Source of the DNA: Brachypodium distachyon
Taxonomy: Eukaryota; Streptophyta; Magnoliopsida; Poales; Poaceae
Direction: 5' to 3'
Assembly: GCF_000005505.3 (NCBI RefSeq)
Contig: NC_016131.3
Span: 28,015,001-28,079,000 of the forward strand
Length of the DNA: 64,000 bases
Positions 35,451 to 47,506 of this stretch are shown one piece after another. Numbering within the stretch: position 1 is the stretch's first letter; every line of letters begins with the position of its first letter. The position numbers and the translations under genes were made by a program. The notes under the pieces are model-generated. The model was not told where the DNA came from. It ran no database searches and saw only the letters and a program-made list of their open reading frames with translations.

Positions 35451-35835
35451 TTGTGTCATGCGATATTTCATATTATGGTATTTGCTTGAACTATGTTTGA
35501 TGTTCGCACTACTGTTTGCACTACTTTTGTTACTACTATCGGCAATTTCCATCTTTGAATAATTCAAAATTATATTCAAAATGTGTGCTTTGAAATAATG
35601 TATTTGAATATGGTTGAAATCCATGTGTTGGACTTATGTATGTTTGAATTATTGTGTGGTCAAACTATGGATACACATAGAACTCATGTAAAAATGATGG
35701 TCAAAAGAAATAGGGACTGGAATTTAGGGGATACCGCTGAAGCTCGAGTTAAAATAGGGGTTAAAAAAATTTAGGGGCAACTCCTAAACAACAAATAGGG
35801 CCATGTTTTAAGGGCCACTGCTGAAGATGCTCTTA

Positions 35836-36897
35836 GTTCCGGCCGGGGCGAGCCCGTGATGCGCCAAGCTCGGCAGCTCGGTGGCCTTTTCTGGCCCGGC
35901 CCAATGGCCTCCTGTATCCTCGTCCTTGCTGAACCGTGAAAGCCTACTCCCGGTGTACGCCTCCGCAATAGTAATACATACCATCTGAAGGCACAGTTAT
36001 TCGTTGAATCATCCCACCACATTTGTAAAGTTGTGTGATTTTTCTTTTTGAGCCGTAAAGTTATGCGATCTTTACTGCTATAGAAAAGGTTGTGCAGGTA
36101 GATCTACAACCAATGGATCTCCATCCTCTTGTTTGGTTCCTACAATATATGGAACTAAAATGGATGTTTAACCATTTCATTCATCAAATATAAAAGTCGA
36201 TTTGTTCCAGGTGAAATCAGTGGTTCGGGTGTTTGATTCCTAGAATATGAAAAACTATAGCCGTTCCATTTCATTCCACCTTTCTCTTCAACCATAGACT
36301 ACCTAACCCTCCAAATCCTCTTTGTATTTGCATTTTAGGTTAGCTGATGTTTGTTTTTTAGGCTTGTCTCCATTGTTCTAGGGCTCTTCATCGACACGAT
36401 AAATCTTTTCCTCCAATATTGACGGCAGGCTAGTTAGTGAGACCAGTTCCGATTTGTGGTTCCTAGTCTCGCCAAATGGTGTTTTCTTTTCGGGTTTTTT
36501 TTTCTTCGCGGCTTCCTTCCATCCAAGCTTTCATCTCCAGTCACCTGGGATCAATGGCTCCGGATATTCAAGGAGCAAGTTTGGTGCAACTCTCAGGCCA
36601 ATATGCTACTGTAGTATCGTCCTTAGGCTAAGTCCAGTGGTGAGATGCCGACAGCAAATAAGGTGAACACGAAAAACTGTCAACACAAAAGAGATTACAT
36701 CTCCCAAAACATGATATTTCATTAATCAGACAGGGGGTTTCTAGGTAGTGCCGAAGCCAACACGTAGTGTGACCTTGAATTCTCGAAAATGCAGCAAGAG
36801 ACTACAACCTTGTATGAGCACTGTTTAACACTAAATCAGAGGATTCGAGAACTTTTATTGGTTTATTTCAACAGGTTGGCTATAATAAACTGCAAGA
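35836..36897. other. Intergenic, no gene seen
   Basis: AT-rich region downstream of HIBADH (its 3' UTR is at the right edge). A diverged MITE-like stretch (TTTGGTTCCTACAATATATGG and TTTGATTCCTAGAATATG) lies near 36,129-36,260. Otherwise nothing was recognised. Confidence 0.5.
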
Positions 36898-39455
36898 TCA
36901 TTCTTCATCCCTGCCAGTGTAGTAATGGCGGAATGCGCAGGAGAAGTCTTTGAATTCACAGCCCCCATCGCATAACTTTCGATAACTGCAGAACGTAGTG
37001 TTTAGTCGCACAACAAAAAGAAGATGTGCAATGCAAGGTTCTCTGAAATTTTGTAGTAATCTTACATCTCAAGTGCTTCAGAACCCATGGGACATTTGAA
37101 GCCAACTCCAGATGCAGAGGCCATGGCCAAATCCAAATCTTTAGCCTGCAGAGGAATTCAAATGGTGAAGTACGAGCCCTGTTTAATATACGATACAATG
37201 CAGAAGTGGGGAATGTGCAACACATATCAATGTGATCACAAGATTTTTTTTTTAGAGGAATGCTTTTATACCAGGCAATCCACTTATATACAGAATTCGA
37301 CAAGCAGAATATTTCCATTGCATTTGAATCATACCATTAGTTTGGAGGTGAAACCACCGTCGTAATTCCTCGATGATGGTACACCCGCCATTATACCAGG
37401 AACTGGGTTATATGTATCACTGTCGAAATTAACCACAAAAAAAGCTATGAAGTTATGAAATTATGAACTTAAGATGATGCAACTTTAAGGCATACGTGGA
37501 AGACGAGAAAAATATTTTCTACAGTTCATTACACCTGAATACAACATTATGGTCCATTACCCAGTTCAATGTTTGAAGAAGCAAAGCTTGTATTAATGCA
37601 TCTCAAACCACAAATAGGTGAGAAGGAGACAATACCTACTCCAGCACCGGGCACTAGAGCAATTGAATATGTTTGAGAGTGTGCTTGCTTTGATCCCAAG
37701 ATTCTGACCAAGAGCAAAGGCCTCAGAAACCCCAAGCATGCTGATAGCCATGGCCATATTGTTACAGATCTTTGCGGCCTTAAAATGCATGTCAAAAGTG
37801 AGCTGGAATCATCATCAAGAACTATATAGAGAAATCTCAGTGAAGAGTGAGAATAAATCAAACTTACTGAGCCATTTCCAGCCCCGCCACAGTAGATTAG
37901 CTTTTTGCCCATTGCTAGAAGTATAGGCTTCGCTGCTAGATATGCTTCCTCTAAACCACCCACCTATATTTCATTCCTTTAAGACACAAGCCCTTCTATC
38001 TAATATGGTTTGATCCGACAAAGTCTCAGTATTTTTATGTTTGTAAAAGTAAGTTATGTGAATCAACGAATGATACCATGAAAGTCAGAGTCCCGGCTTC
38101 TGCGGCAGGAACACCTCCAGACACAGGAGCATCCAGAATCATCAGCTTTTTGACGTAGCCTGAAGAAAAGAGACACATGCTTAGCCCACATGTTCACATA
38201 GGTTTCTAGTATTAAATATGAATTTCCTGGTTTTATATACTTCTAGTATTGGTTGTTATTGGTCGATAAAAAGGAAAGAGAAGAAAAAGATGGCAGTTGG
38301 TTTCATCTTTTTTGCATGTAGGCTGAAGTATTCAAGTTTCCAACTGCAAAGTGTATTTGTGGTTTTGTATGGTGGCAGATCATAACCTTTCTTTTCTTTC
38401 AAATTACATCTCAATATGTCCATGGATATCTTTCTTGATGTTTGTGGATCAACGGTGGACGAGTCTATATATAACCATGGTCCAACTCGCCCCCCATCAC
38501 CAAGCAAGCCATTCCGTCCATTATATACATCTAATACCTGAAAAGAACATGTGATCACTGAGAAATTGACTTTTACGAAAGGATTTTAATACAATTCGAT
38601 TCCAGTACTTGTGTACTGTCATCCTCCTTAAAGAATTCAAAATTAACATTTCCTTCTTGTAGAAATTATATTGGAGTGCCTATTTCTCAATCGACTTAGA
38701 AATAGTTATTTCTCGGTTGATGGTCATAGCCATTCGATTCAGATTTTTTCCATTCTTCGAGTTTGCATTAATCTTACATGAATCTCAATGATTGAATCAG
38801 ATGGTTGATAGCATCGACTTAGAAATAGTTATTTGTCAGTGCCTTAGAAATAGCAAAACCGATTTATGTACATCCTCTTTTATAATATGATCCAGGTGGT
38901 GAAAGGAACTGAAAACGAAGGTGATCTCTTGGAGTAAACAGCTTACATGGGCAGAGGAAGGTAGCATGGTAATTATGACATCGCTTGACTTGGACAATTC
39001 AAGCGGAGACTGTTTTGTGGGAATTCCATCATCTGAGAACTTCTTCATGGCACTCTCATTGCTGAATGTTACAGATTCAGTATTTGTTGGATGGTCTAAT
39101 AATAGTTTGAATGCAACCATAGAACAGCGCATTAGACTAAAGGCACCACAAGAAATTGAAATAGGCAAGAAGTGCTTACATATCATGAACTGACACTTTA
39201 TATCCAGCCATCACCAGGTTCCTTGCCATATGGGCGCCCATATTTCCGAGCCCTATGAATCCAACACTCTGCAAAGTGTCAACAACTCAAGCATTTTGGA
39301 TTTGGATACCGCAAGAAAGAACGCAAGATGTATGTAAATCGTAGAGGGAAAACCTCCATCTGAGATGGAATAGCAGCAGACGAGAAGCCCCGGAGGCAGT
39401 TCTCCCAACCCCATCTCTGCACCTTGGAACCAACTCTCCATGCCACACCACCCAT
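36898..39455 (-). CDS. HIBADH: 3-hydroxyisobutyrate dehydrogenase, mitochondrial
   Basis: Oxidises 3-hydroxyisobutyrate to methylmalonate semialdehyde with NAD+ in mitochondrial valine breakdown. Ten exons splice in phase: 39354-39455, 39180-39268, 39061, and so on as follows: exon 3 38947-39061, exon 4 38387-38537, exon 5 38077-38159, exon 6 37868-37963, exon 7 37636-37778, exon 8 37335-37419, exon 9 37066-37145, exon 10 36898-36985. Together they give 343 aa. The first 34 residues are basic and Ser/Trp-rich with no early acidic run before the end, like a mitochondrial presequence (NCLRGFSSAAIPSQ). The NAD-binding motif VGFIGLGNMG is at 36-45, the substrate motif DAPVSGG at 162-168, and the catalytic lysine K215 lies in GNGSAAKICNNM. 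Length is normal for the family. The start ATG follows a probable 5' UTR intron. No defect was seen. Confidence 0.92.
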
Positions 39456-39469
39456 GCTGCCCTCAACTT

Positions 39470-39910
39470 CTGAAATCTCAAGTACTAGTCAGATGCTGGA
39501 GCTGGACCGTTTGCTACAGAAAATACAAGTGAAGCATCAGAATCAATCCATGCGTGATGCGTCATCAACAAGGAGACTGATCCCAGTGAGTGAAGCACGC
39601 CACCAAATTCACTCTACTCAGTCCTTCAAAATTAAATGAAGAACCCAACGCCTAAAAAACTGTTCCATTCTTCAGGCCACGCAAATCCCCGGCTGTTCAA
39701 AAGACTAAACTAATTCATTACTAATTCCCTACCAAGAAATCAAACCAGCGGGAGGAAATGGGGTAGAATTTCGTATCCGAATCAATCAATCACGACAGCT
39801 TCGGAAAACGCGAGTTCGGAGTTCCCCCTGATAAACTAGAGCAGCTAGCTCATCTGATCTTGCGCGGACACACAGGAATCAGGAAGAAGAAGAGGAAGGC
39901 CGGAGCTTAC
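39470..39910 (-). other. Probable 5' UTR intron of HIBADH
   Basis: On the minus strand a donor CACCT|GTAAGC (exon end 39,911) and an acceptor GATTTCAG|AAGTTG (exon start 39,469) lie just upstream of the ATG. This implies a non-coding first exon ending at 39,911 and a promoter near 40.0-40.1 kb. Confidence 0.45.
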
Positions 39911-40059
39911 AGGTGGCAGCGGAGCAGAGCAGAGCAGGCAGGGAGCGCAACTGAAGCCGAGTGGGATTCATGCGTGGCGTCCCAAGCATATCGCTTTGCC
40001 GGCGCCGCGTGCTCTCATCCATCATTCTCCGAGATAGACAGTCTCGCACGCCAGCCAAG

Positions 40060-41265
40060 AGGACTAGGCTGGTCAGTACAAGATGGCGCCTTCTCGCTCA
40101 GTCCACGCCTCCACGGTTTCGATAACCTAAGTACGTCTTCTTTCGTGCTTTACGTAATACGTAAAGGGTCTTCAGGGATGCTTCTTGTTTCATCGTTTCC
40201 ATTTTCTTTTCCTAGCAGAGTTTAGCTTGTTTGATTTGTATTTGGTTGCAATCCGTAGATTTTTTTTAATGAGGATCATTTGCACCATATTTCGTCTTTT
40301 TCTTACTGGCTCCAGCTTCCTGGAAATTTTTCCAGGTTTTAACCCTTGGATCATTTACGATTTCAAAAGGGCAGGCCATTACAATCCTAGATGAAAGAAG
40401 CGCTCAATGTTCTCAGAAACATCCTGCAGATGAACAAAGGAACTTAGCTCTTTTTGAAAGGAACAAAGGAACTTAGCTGCGTTGGATATGTTGTTTATTA
40501 TGATGATACTTTTTATCTGGTGAAACATATCTATAAGATCACACACCGATGAAAAAATCGAACACAGATGCACAGAGTAGAACATGAGAAAACAAATTGA
40601 ACACAGATGCCCAGGGCATAACATCTACAGTATAAAACAAATTCAAACATATCTGTAAGATCACATGTCTACAAGATACACATCGATGAACAAATCGAAC
40701 ACAGAAAGCAGAATATCAATGAACAAATTGAACACAGATGAACATTGCACACATAATTTTCTGTTGACACACAATACTGGGCTCTGAGTTCAGACAACTA
40801 TGTCACAAACCAACAAATTTGTATTAAAATATCTCGCACTCCGAAAATTCGTTTGCAGAAACTTCTCATGTGCAAGCTAAGGAGCTCTCACTGCTGTGGC
40901 CCTATATTTCATTTACCTATATGCCTACTAAATCACAACAACTAGCCGCACTCGCTTTTATAGGTTCAGATCTGTTAAGCTTACACTGAAGAAACAACAT
41001 ATTTGATGCCAAACTGCTATACTAACTATATCCATGGGCAACCTCTAGGTGGCATGTCACCTCCAATGCAGATGCCAGGAAGATGCTCCCATGTTTCTAA
41101 TCTTCCGATTGCAATTCTGAAGTCCGACAAGCTATCAATATCAAAGCTAGTCACACTCATTGGTTGCAAGTCTTGATCTGCAGAGGTCGAATGCGAGAGC
41201 AAGTTGAAGTTCCCAGTACTTGAGAACTAAATATTTCAAAATTTGTTGTTCACAAACCTGGATGA
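40060..41265. other. Intergenic between HIBADH and the RING-CH gene
   Basis: No gene seen. Between about 40,540 and 40,745 a short motif (GAACAAATCGAACACAGA and variants) recurs about five times irregularly. The right part, from about 40.8 kb, likely contains the 3' UTR of the RING-CH gene. Confidence 0.5.
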
Positions 41266-44200
41266 TCATACAGCGTTGTTGCCAGATTCTGGATGATGCC
41301 CTTGTCTATCACCACTGTTTTCATTTACAGCATTGTTAGCAGATTCTGGACGCTGGCCTGCATTCGCATGCTGAGCTAACTGTTGGCTCCTCCTCCTAGA
41401 TCGCCACCTCAAGTATTCTACTAGCAGTGAGTTTGTGCTGATAGCAATCCCAAACCCAGTGAATGAGGAGAGTAGGACCGCAAGGACTGGATTCACTCTT
41501 AGCTGCAAATTTGTGATGGTAGTAAGCAGTGTGATAAAAACATTATCTGCCTGAGATGTAATTAGGAGAAACTTCGTACCACGTTGTAGAATATATGAGC
41601 AAACAGAATCACAATTGCAAACTGGAAGGAAGCATACGCCCATAGATAGCTTTTGGTCACTGCAGAAAGAATTGAATTGTAATGTTGACAAGAAGGCCAA
41701 ATAGTAAGAAATAAATAACCCTACGCAAATGATACAATAGTTTCACTACAGAAATACTGGAATTGAATATACCACCATTGGCTTCCGACAAACGTTTTGA
41801 ATTCATTACGCAAGTTCAACAAGCGCAATGCTAATTTGGGGCTAGAAATTGGAACAAGCAATAGTGAAACACCACAGTTTAGGTCTTCCAATGCATACAA
41901 AACACTGAAAAACCTGTTTACTACTCCCTCGAGTGTTTCAAAGCTTTTCATTTTGGACATTGACATAGTCTTCAAAATGTAACTTTGGCCGCTAATTTCC
42001 ATTTTTACATATTTGTCAAACCTAATAAAATTATGATATATAAAATACTTTTCAAGACAAATCAACCCACATGATACCCAAGAGTCCAATGTAAATACTT
42101 CCAAAAGTTACGGAGTATCTCAATAAACAAACTAGTTTCTGTGGCGTTGGTAGTGCTTCTTATAATAGCAAAGATGAGAAGTTATTTAATTACCCATAGT
42201 GGATGCTATCATGGAAGAAAGGAGGCCCAGCACACATGAGAAAGGCAACGAAATCGCCAGTGCATGTGCCCTCATATCAGTAACCTGTTCCGGTGAAAGT
42301 GTAAATGAGAATTAGATGGATTCACAAAGCTGAAACAAAAAAATGGTTCTAATGAAATGTAAAGAAAAGAAGCAAGGGAACACAGACCAGAAGTTGTTCT
42401 AAGAAACAGAAGTATGCAAGCATGCTAACCATCACCAAAATTGGAATGTCTTGCCAAAATCTGTAATAAATTTAAGTGTCAGGTTATGCCGAGCATGCAA
42501 AAGCATCAATGGATATTTATTGCATTGCTATTTTAATTTCGAAGAGTGAGTCAAGCCCACAAAAATGGAAAATGCATTTGAAAACACGTTTTCCCGTCCC
42601 TGATTCAGAAAGCTTGACAGATGAAAAAAAAACAATATCCTTGCCTGGTAGCGGCCAATACAAAATATTAGTGAGTCAACCTATTCTCTCAAGTGTCCTT
42701 ACCTGTACTGTTGAGCTACTCTTTGCTGAGCACCACCATTTACTAGTCGTCTGTTAACAGTTTGAGTCGGTATTCTCAACAATGTCACAGGCAGATTCTG
42801 AACTTCTTGTCTGCATACATCACATATCTTGTTTCCTTTGATGCTAAACCATTTGACAGCACAGTCTTGGTGTGCAAGGGCAAGTTCTCCCTTGCAGCTG
42901 CACTCCATTTTAAGTGTTTCCCCTCCTTCGTTGAGTTCAATTAGACAAATTCTGCAGACTGCCTCTTCTTCAGGAATATCTTCACCTCCGTCTCCAGGAG
43001 CTGACAAGGATGACTTTGATGAACAAATGTTGCTTTCTGAAGGAAAAAGGTTTGGTCTGAAGAAATATGAGAGTAAGGTTTAAAAGGACTACATACCTTC
43101 TACTGTTTCTTCAACGCCATCATGTAATGCAGTCATATCAGCTGGAACAGGTCGTGGGGTTGTTGGAATCACACGGATGACACCTAATGAATCTGCTCTC
43201 CTCAAACTCCGGTTTTTGCGATTTCCTGGCACTGAAAGTGATCGCCTAATTTGTGTTTGAACTTCTTCATTCTGCCAACATTGTAAAACACATTTTTTAA
43301 ATCGCCTTAGCAAAACTGGAATCTTTAAATAGTGTAAGGCCTCGTTGCCAACTGGCATGTGTAACAGCTATAATCTAGCAGTATTACAGAAAATCTTTAT
43401 ATACTTACAGATGTCGTTGGCTTGTTGTCTATCTGAATTCCTGGAGAAGAAGCTTTCTCTGAAGTTGCTACAGGTGTGACCGGCAAAGAATACGTCCGTT
43501 TTGCTGATAACGAATTAATGACCTTTCTAAAAGAAAAGGAACTTGGTGCAGTTGGATTATCCTGTGACCCTTCTGATGCTGTCCCAGGAACTAGAAGGTT
43601 AGTCCGATCACCTTCCTGTGTTGAACTCCTTAACCTGAAACTCCGCTGTGGGGTGATGTTCTTGATAGATGATTTTGGTCTAGCTGAATTAGGCCTAGGT
43701 GGCAATCCAGTTCTCATCGAACTGGGGCTGGGGGATATATTAATTCTTGTCGAAGTAGGTATATGGTTCTCCAGTGTCCTAACTGGTATTTGCAAAGAAA
43801 GGTTTGGCCTTCGCGAATTGTGCCCAGCTGCACTTTGGGCATTGTCATCCTGGTCCGGTACCTACATGGTGAAGCAAACAGTACTGCCTGTCAACGACCT
43901 ATGTTGAATAAAATTAAACTGAGGTTGCAAAACTAATGGAGGATAAATATCAAGCTCACGGCGCTCATCAAAGCTTCTAAACACATGGTGTAGCACCATC
44001 AGATCCAGATGTACTCCTTCCAATGCAGCTGTATGTACTTACACCCTCCTCTTCCACATAATCTAAAACTCTAATTTGATAAGGAACAAGAATCCGAGGA
44101 GTCCACAGCACCATCACTATGGCTCAAGATTCCATGAGGACCATGACTTCCCATGACTTTCGTAGTTCCAACACAGATATGAATACTACCTGCCTGACTG

Positions 44201-44923
44201 ATCATACCTGATGCCATCGCCGACACTACTTCGCTGAACAGGTGTTATCAACATAACGTGTGATAATCTAAAAACAAAATCTAGAGATCGGTGTGAGGTA
44301 ATCCCAGACATTGAAGCTGATCTTCCATTCCCAAGACAAAGAATGCATCCAACAAACTATGCACGCACTTGAATAACCACACTTGTAGGCTAAATCATCA
44401 CACATACACTAGAAAATTTCAGTAATGTATACTCTTCAGAAATGGCCAGGAAACCTCACACTATATGCTAGCACTGTATTTTTAGCCCATGTGACAGATA
44501 TGGAAACAAGCTGTAGGCAAACATGAGCTGTTCATCACAATTGCGGAAAGGCGCCACCGTAAAGGAAAAAATCAAGAAAAAAAATCGATCTTCCAGTAGT
44601 AATCGAAGTTGCCAAGAGGAAAATGAAGTAGAAGCAACAAGATTCGCCCAACTCGCCACCAAACCTACCTCAGCATCTTTCTAGCGCGAGCAACAAAATT
44701 AAGCGCCGAATTATGACCGAAACACACGGAAACAAATAGTGGATTAGAGAATCAATTCGCCGTCCAGCACAGAATCAAAGCAATCAGCATAGCGGCCGCA
44801 AAAATCACGCAGAAAAGGAAACAGGTAGACCCAGGGGGGGAGAAAGAACAGTAGGGACTGGTTGAGGGTGAATCTCACCGCGCGATCGCCGGAAACCGGC
44901 AGTGGACCGCCGGCGCTGTCCAT
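41266..44923 (-). CDS. RING-CH (MARCH-type) membrane E3 ubiquitin ligase
   Basis: Predicted membrane E3 ligase that would pass ubiquitin from an E2 to membrane proteins; substrates are unknown. Eight exons splice in phase: 44879-44923, 43409-43861, 43097-43271, 42703-43000, 42388-42460, 42194-42284, 41580-41659 and 41266-41502, giving 483 aa. The N-terminal half is Ser/Pro-rich and probably disordered. The RING-CH domain has cysteines 240, 243, 258 and 260, His268, and cysteines 271, 284 and 287 (C4HC3 order). Four hydrophobic segments follow at about 328-350, 356-380, 383-405 and 408-430 (for example [19 protein letters not shown] and [16 protein letters not shown]), then a basic [10 protein letters not shown] stretch and a polar tail. 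I know similar uncharacterised plant proteins but no firm gene name. Intron 1 is about 1 kb. A MITE lies in the intron at 41,660-42,193. Confidence 0.9.
41932..42117. mobile_element. Stowaway-like MITE in RING-CH intron
   Basis: Begins TACTCCCTCGAGTGTTTC and ends AAAAGTTACGGAGTA, about 186 bp, with inverted though diverged ends. Lies within the intron preceding the seventh coding exon. Confidence 0.6.
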
Positions 44924-47506
44924 GGGCCAGTCGATGCCTCGGAGACGGAGCGAGACGCCAGAGAACTCGTGTCGAGGGAGAGAGCGGTAGCGATGGTGGT
45001 GTTCTCGTTGGGGAGCACCTGCTGTGGGGAAGTCCGGCAGGTAGGGAGAAGGGGGCACTTTTGCAAATGCTTTTGTTTTGTATTTTAGCCCTCGCATTTC
45101 CTGCTTACCTCATTCTGCGTCAGGAGGATTAAATGATTGGAGCCATACCGGATTAAATTCATGTGCAATCTGTAGGTAGTATTATTATTCTGCAGTCCTA
45201 GCTAGAGAGAGCAGTGATAGTCAGGCACAAGCATGGATCTTTTTGCGCTAGGAAAAGTTTTTATGTCACCTCTGCCACGGGTATACGAAGCTCAACCTTG
45301 CGAGGTTAACAACTCAGCTGCTTGCTTTTAGTGGATTACCTACCATTTGGACTGCAGAAAAGAGATGAGCGCAAAAAGAAAAGGCTAGCGCTTCAGTCTC
45401 CACGTCCACGGGCGCCGGAGAAAAACTTTCTTGGAGCGAGCAAGAGAAGCTGCGTGCACCCGTGCCCGTGCACCGGTCTCACGGGCCTGATGCACCGGAG
45501 GCCGTGGTTCACGGTGGACCGTATGTATGCGACAGGTTCTTGGTGTTAGGTTCGACGGGCACGAGGAGAGGACGAGACGAGAGTTCAGAAATGGCGGCGG
45601 TTCTTCTTCCTTTCTTCCTTCCCCGTTTTCACTTTTCCTGATCGTGCCGGAAAACCGTGGGTGATAGATATAGGCAGAATCGATTTTGTTTATTTTCCGT
45701 TCGGAACTAGGCACAGAGATGACGCACACAGAACGCAATTAATACATGTGTATATATACGACGTATACCAGCAAATGTATGTACTACATAAAACATGCGA
45801 TATGTTGGTCGAATTGATGGACACCGAAAATGGATCTCGGTGATTCTCTCACTCACACACACTGCCGTGACGAACCGGATTAATTTATTTAAACCTTGTT
45901 TGAAATACGGCTTAGCTTCGGTTCAGACGTAATTGATCCGCGTGGAGTCTGACTCACTGCAGCGCCTAATCCAGATCGGAGGACGCAACGACGGGTCGGT
46001 TTCAATTCAAGGTGGGTAAGGAATTAAAAGCATGACGCGACAGATCCACTAGCTAAGTACAGTACTCTTTTGATCGATATGTATATACCTGCCGGCAACT
46101 AATTGATCGTCTGTACGGGGATGGATGGAACCTGACACCTGAGGAAATTACCTGGCAGTTAAAGCTGTAAGCTCGATTTTCCGGCCTCCATGTGGAACCA
46201 TCCGATCGATCGACCGGCACAGCCAGCAACAACAATTCCTAGTAAAATTCAGATTTGAGACCAAGTCTTCTTCGGGAGAAGAGAATACATTGTGGCAGGC
46301 TTTGTTGGTAAACAAATCCTTGTGTTTCCTGGCTAGATCCGATCCGTGTGTTGGAAGCGAGCGAGCATCCATATGTGGGCGGAATGATGCAGACAGTGTG
46401 AGAAATGTAAGTAGGAGCTTTTGGAAAGAATGATGGTACAGACGTGTACCGGATAAGCACGGGTGAGATCTCCTTGTCGTCGTCACTGACAGGTGAACCA
46501 ATGCTGCCCCATATAAGTAATCAGGAGTAGTATGGAACTAGCTGGGAAATGTTGCGAAATTCTTCTTGATTATCATTCTGGGATGTGTACCTTTCAGCCT
46601 TGCTTATTTAAGTGAGTGTTTTGATTTTCAATTATGATGTGCACCTCATGTTTTAGAACCGATCGATAGTTCACGTAGATGGTTTGTAAGTTTGAACCAT
46701 CGACCATGTGTTTATGATTTCCACTGGATATGTCGGCATATATCTATCCCTTGAATCACATCGTTGCCAACCTATAAACCACAAAATTAACTGCAGGGAA
46801 AGCAATACCGACGTCGCCATAGCCGGCCTTTTCGTCATCCGTACTAGACCGGCCACGGCGACCAGCATTACTAACGAATCAAGTGCTGCTGCTGCTCGTC
46901 GTACACGGTGAAAAGCACCCATGCATCTTCCTCGACGTGAGAAAGAGACTGACCGGCCGTTCTCAGGAAAAGGCATGGCGGCTTCCTTCCCAGGACCGGG
47001 AGTCATCGTCTCGTCGTTATCACTTATCAGCAACATAACTGTAGTTAGTAGTAGTGCGTCCGTAGGTTGGCTCGCTAGATATTATCGGTCTGCGTGTCGT
47101 GCTACCTGAAGAAAGCAGGATGGATATTACTTGCAGGACGGACGGACGGCAGTTCTCCGTGTCGATCATGCTCTTCCCGTGACAAGTTGAGTCGTGGACC
47201 GTGGATATAATTGCAGAGAAGAAGACGCCGAAACGAAAGCAACCGATCCATGGTCAGGTCCTTATAACAATCTGATGCTGAGAGCCTTGTTATATATATG
47301 GCTGGTGTGACGATGCGATGTCTTTTGGGAGGAGAAAAACAAGAACCTTATCCTATATATTCTCTTTCAGTTCCAACTACACGACCAGGTAACTTCACAA
47401 TCAAAAGGAATTCCAGAGGTGGGAGCCAAGCTAAAACACACACGAGTTCTGTACTTGTTAACTATGTGATCCAGGCCAGCGATTGCAAGACGCCTTGATT
47501 CTGGAT
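44924..47506. other. Intergenic between the RING-CH gene and PIG-A
   Basis: The left edge holds the RING-CH leader and promoter (minus strand). The rest has scattered short frames on both strands without a known domain, and several GATCGATC-rich stretches. The region 45,380-45,560 is GC-rich but unrecognised. PIG-A's 3' UTR is at the right edge. Confidence 0.5.

Larger units (their letters stand above)
32427..35832 (+). mobile_element. PIF/Harbinger transposon, decayed, with nested element
   Basis: The left end GAACATCTTCAGCAG and the inverted right end (complement GAGCATCTTCAGCAG) differ at one base and are flanked by CTA and TTA, a near-matched 3-bp target duplication as this superfamily prefers. 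It contains a GC-rich presumed leader (about 33,720-34,037) with a donor CCAG|GTGAAA, an acceptor TTTGCAG at 34,150 and a DDE_Tnp_4-type transposase remnant. Removing the nested 1.15-kb element leaves about 2.26 kb. Confidence 0.75.
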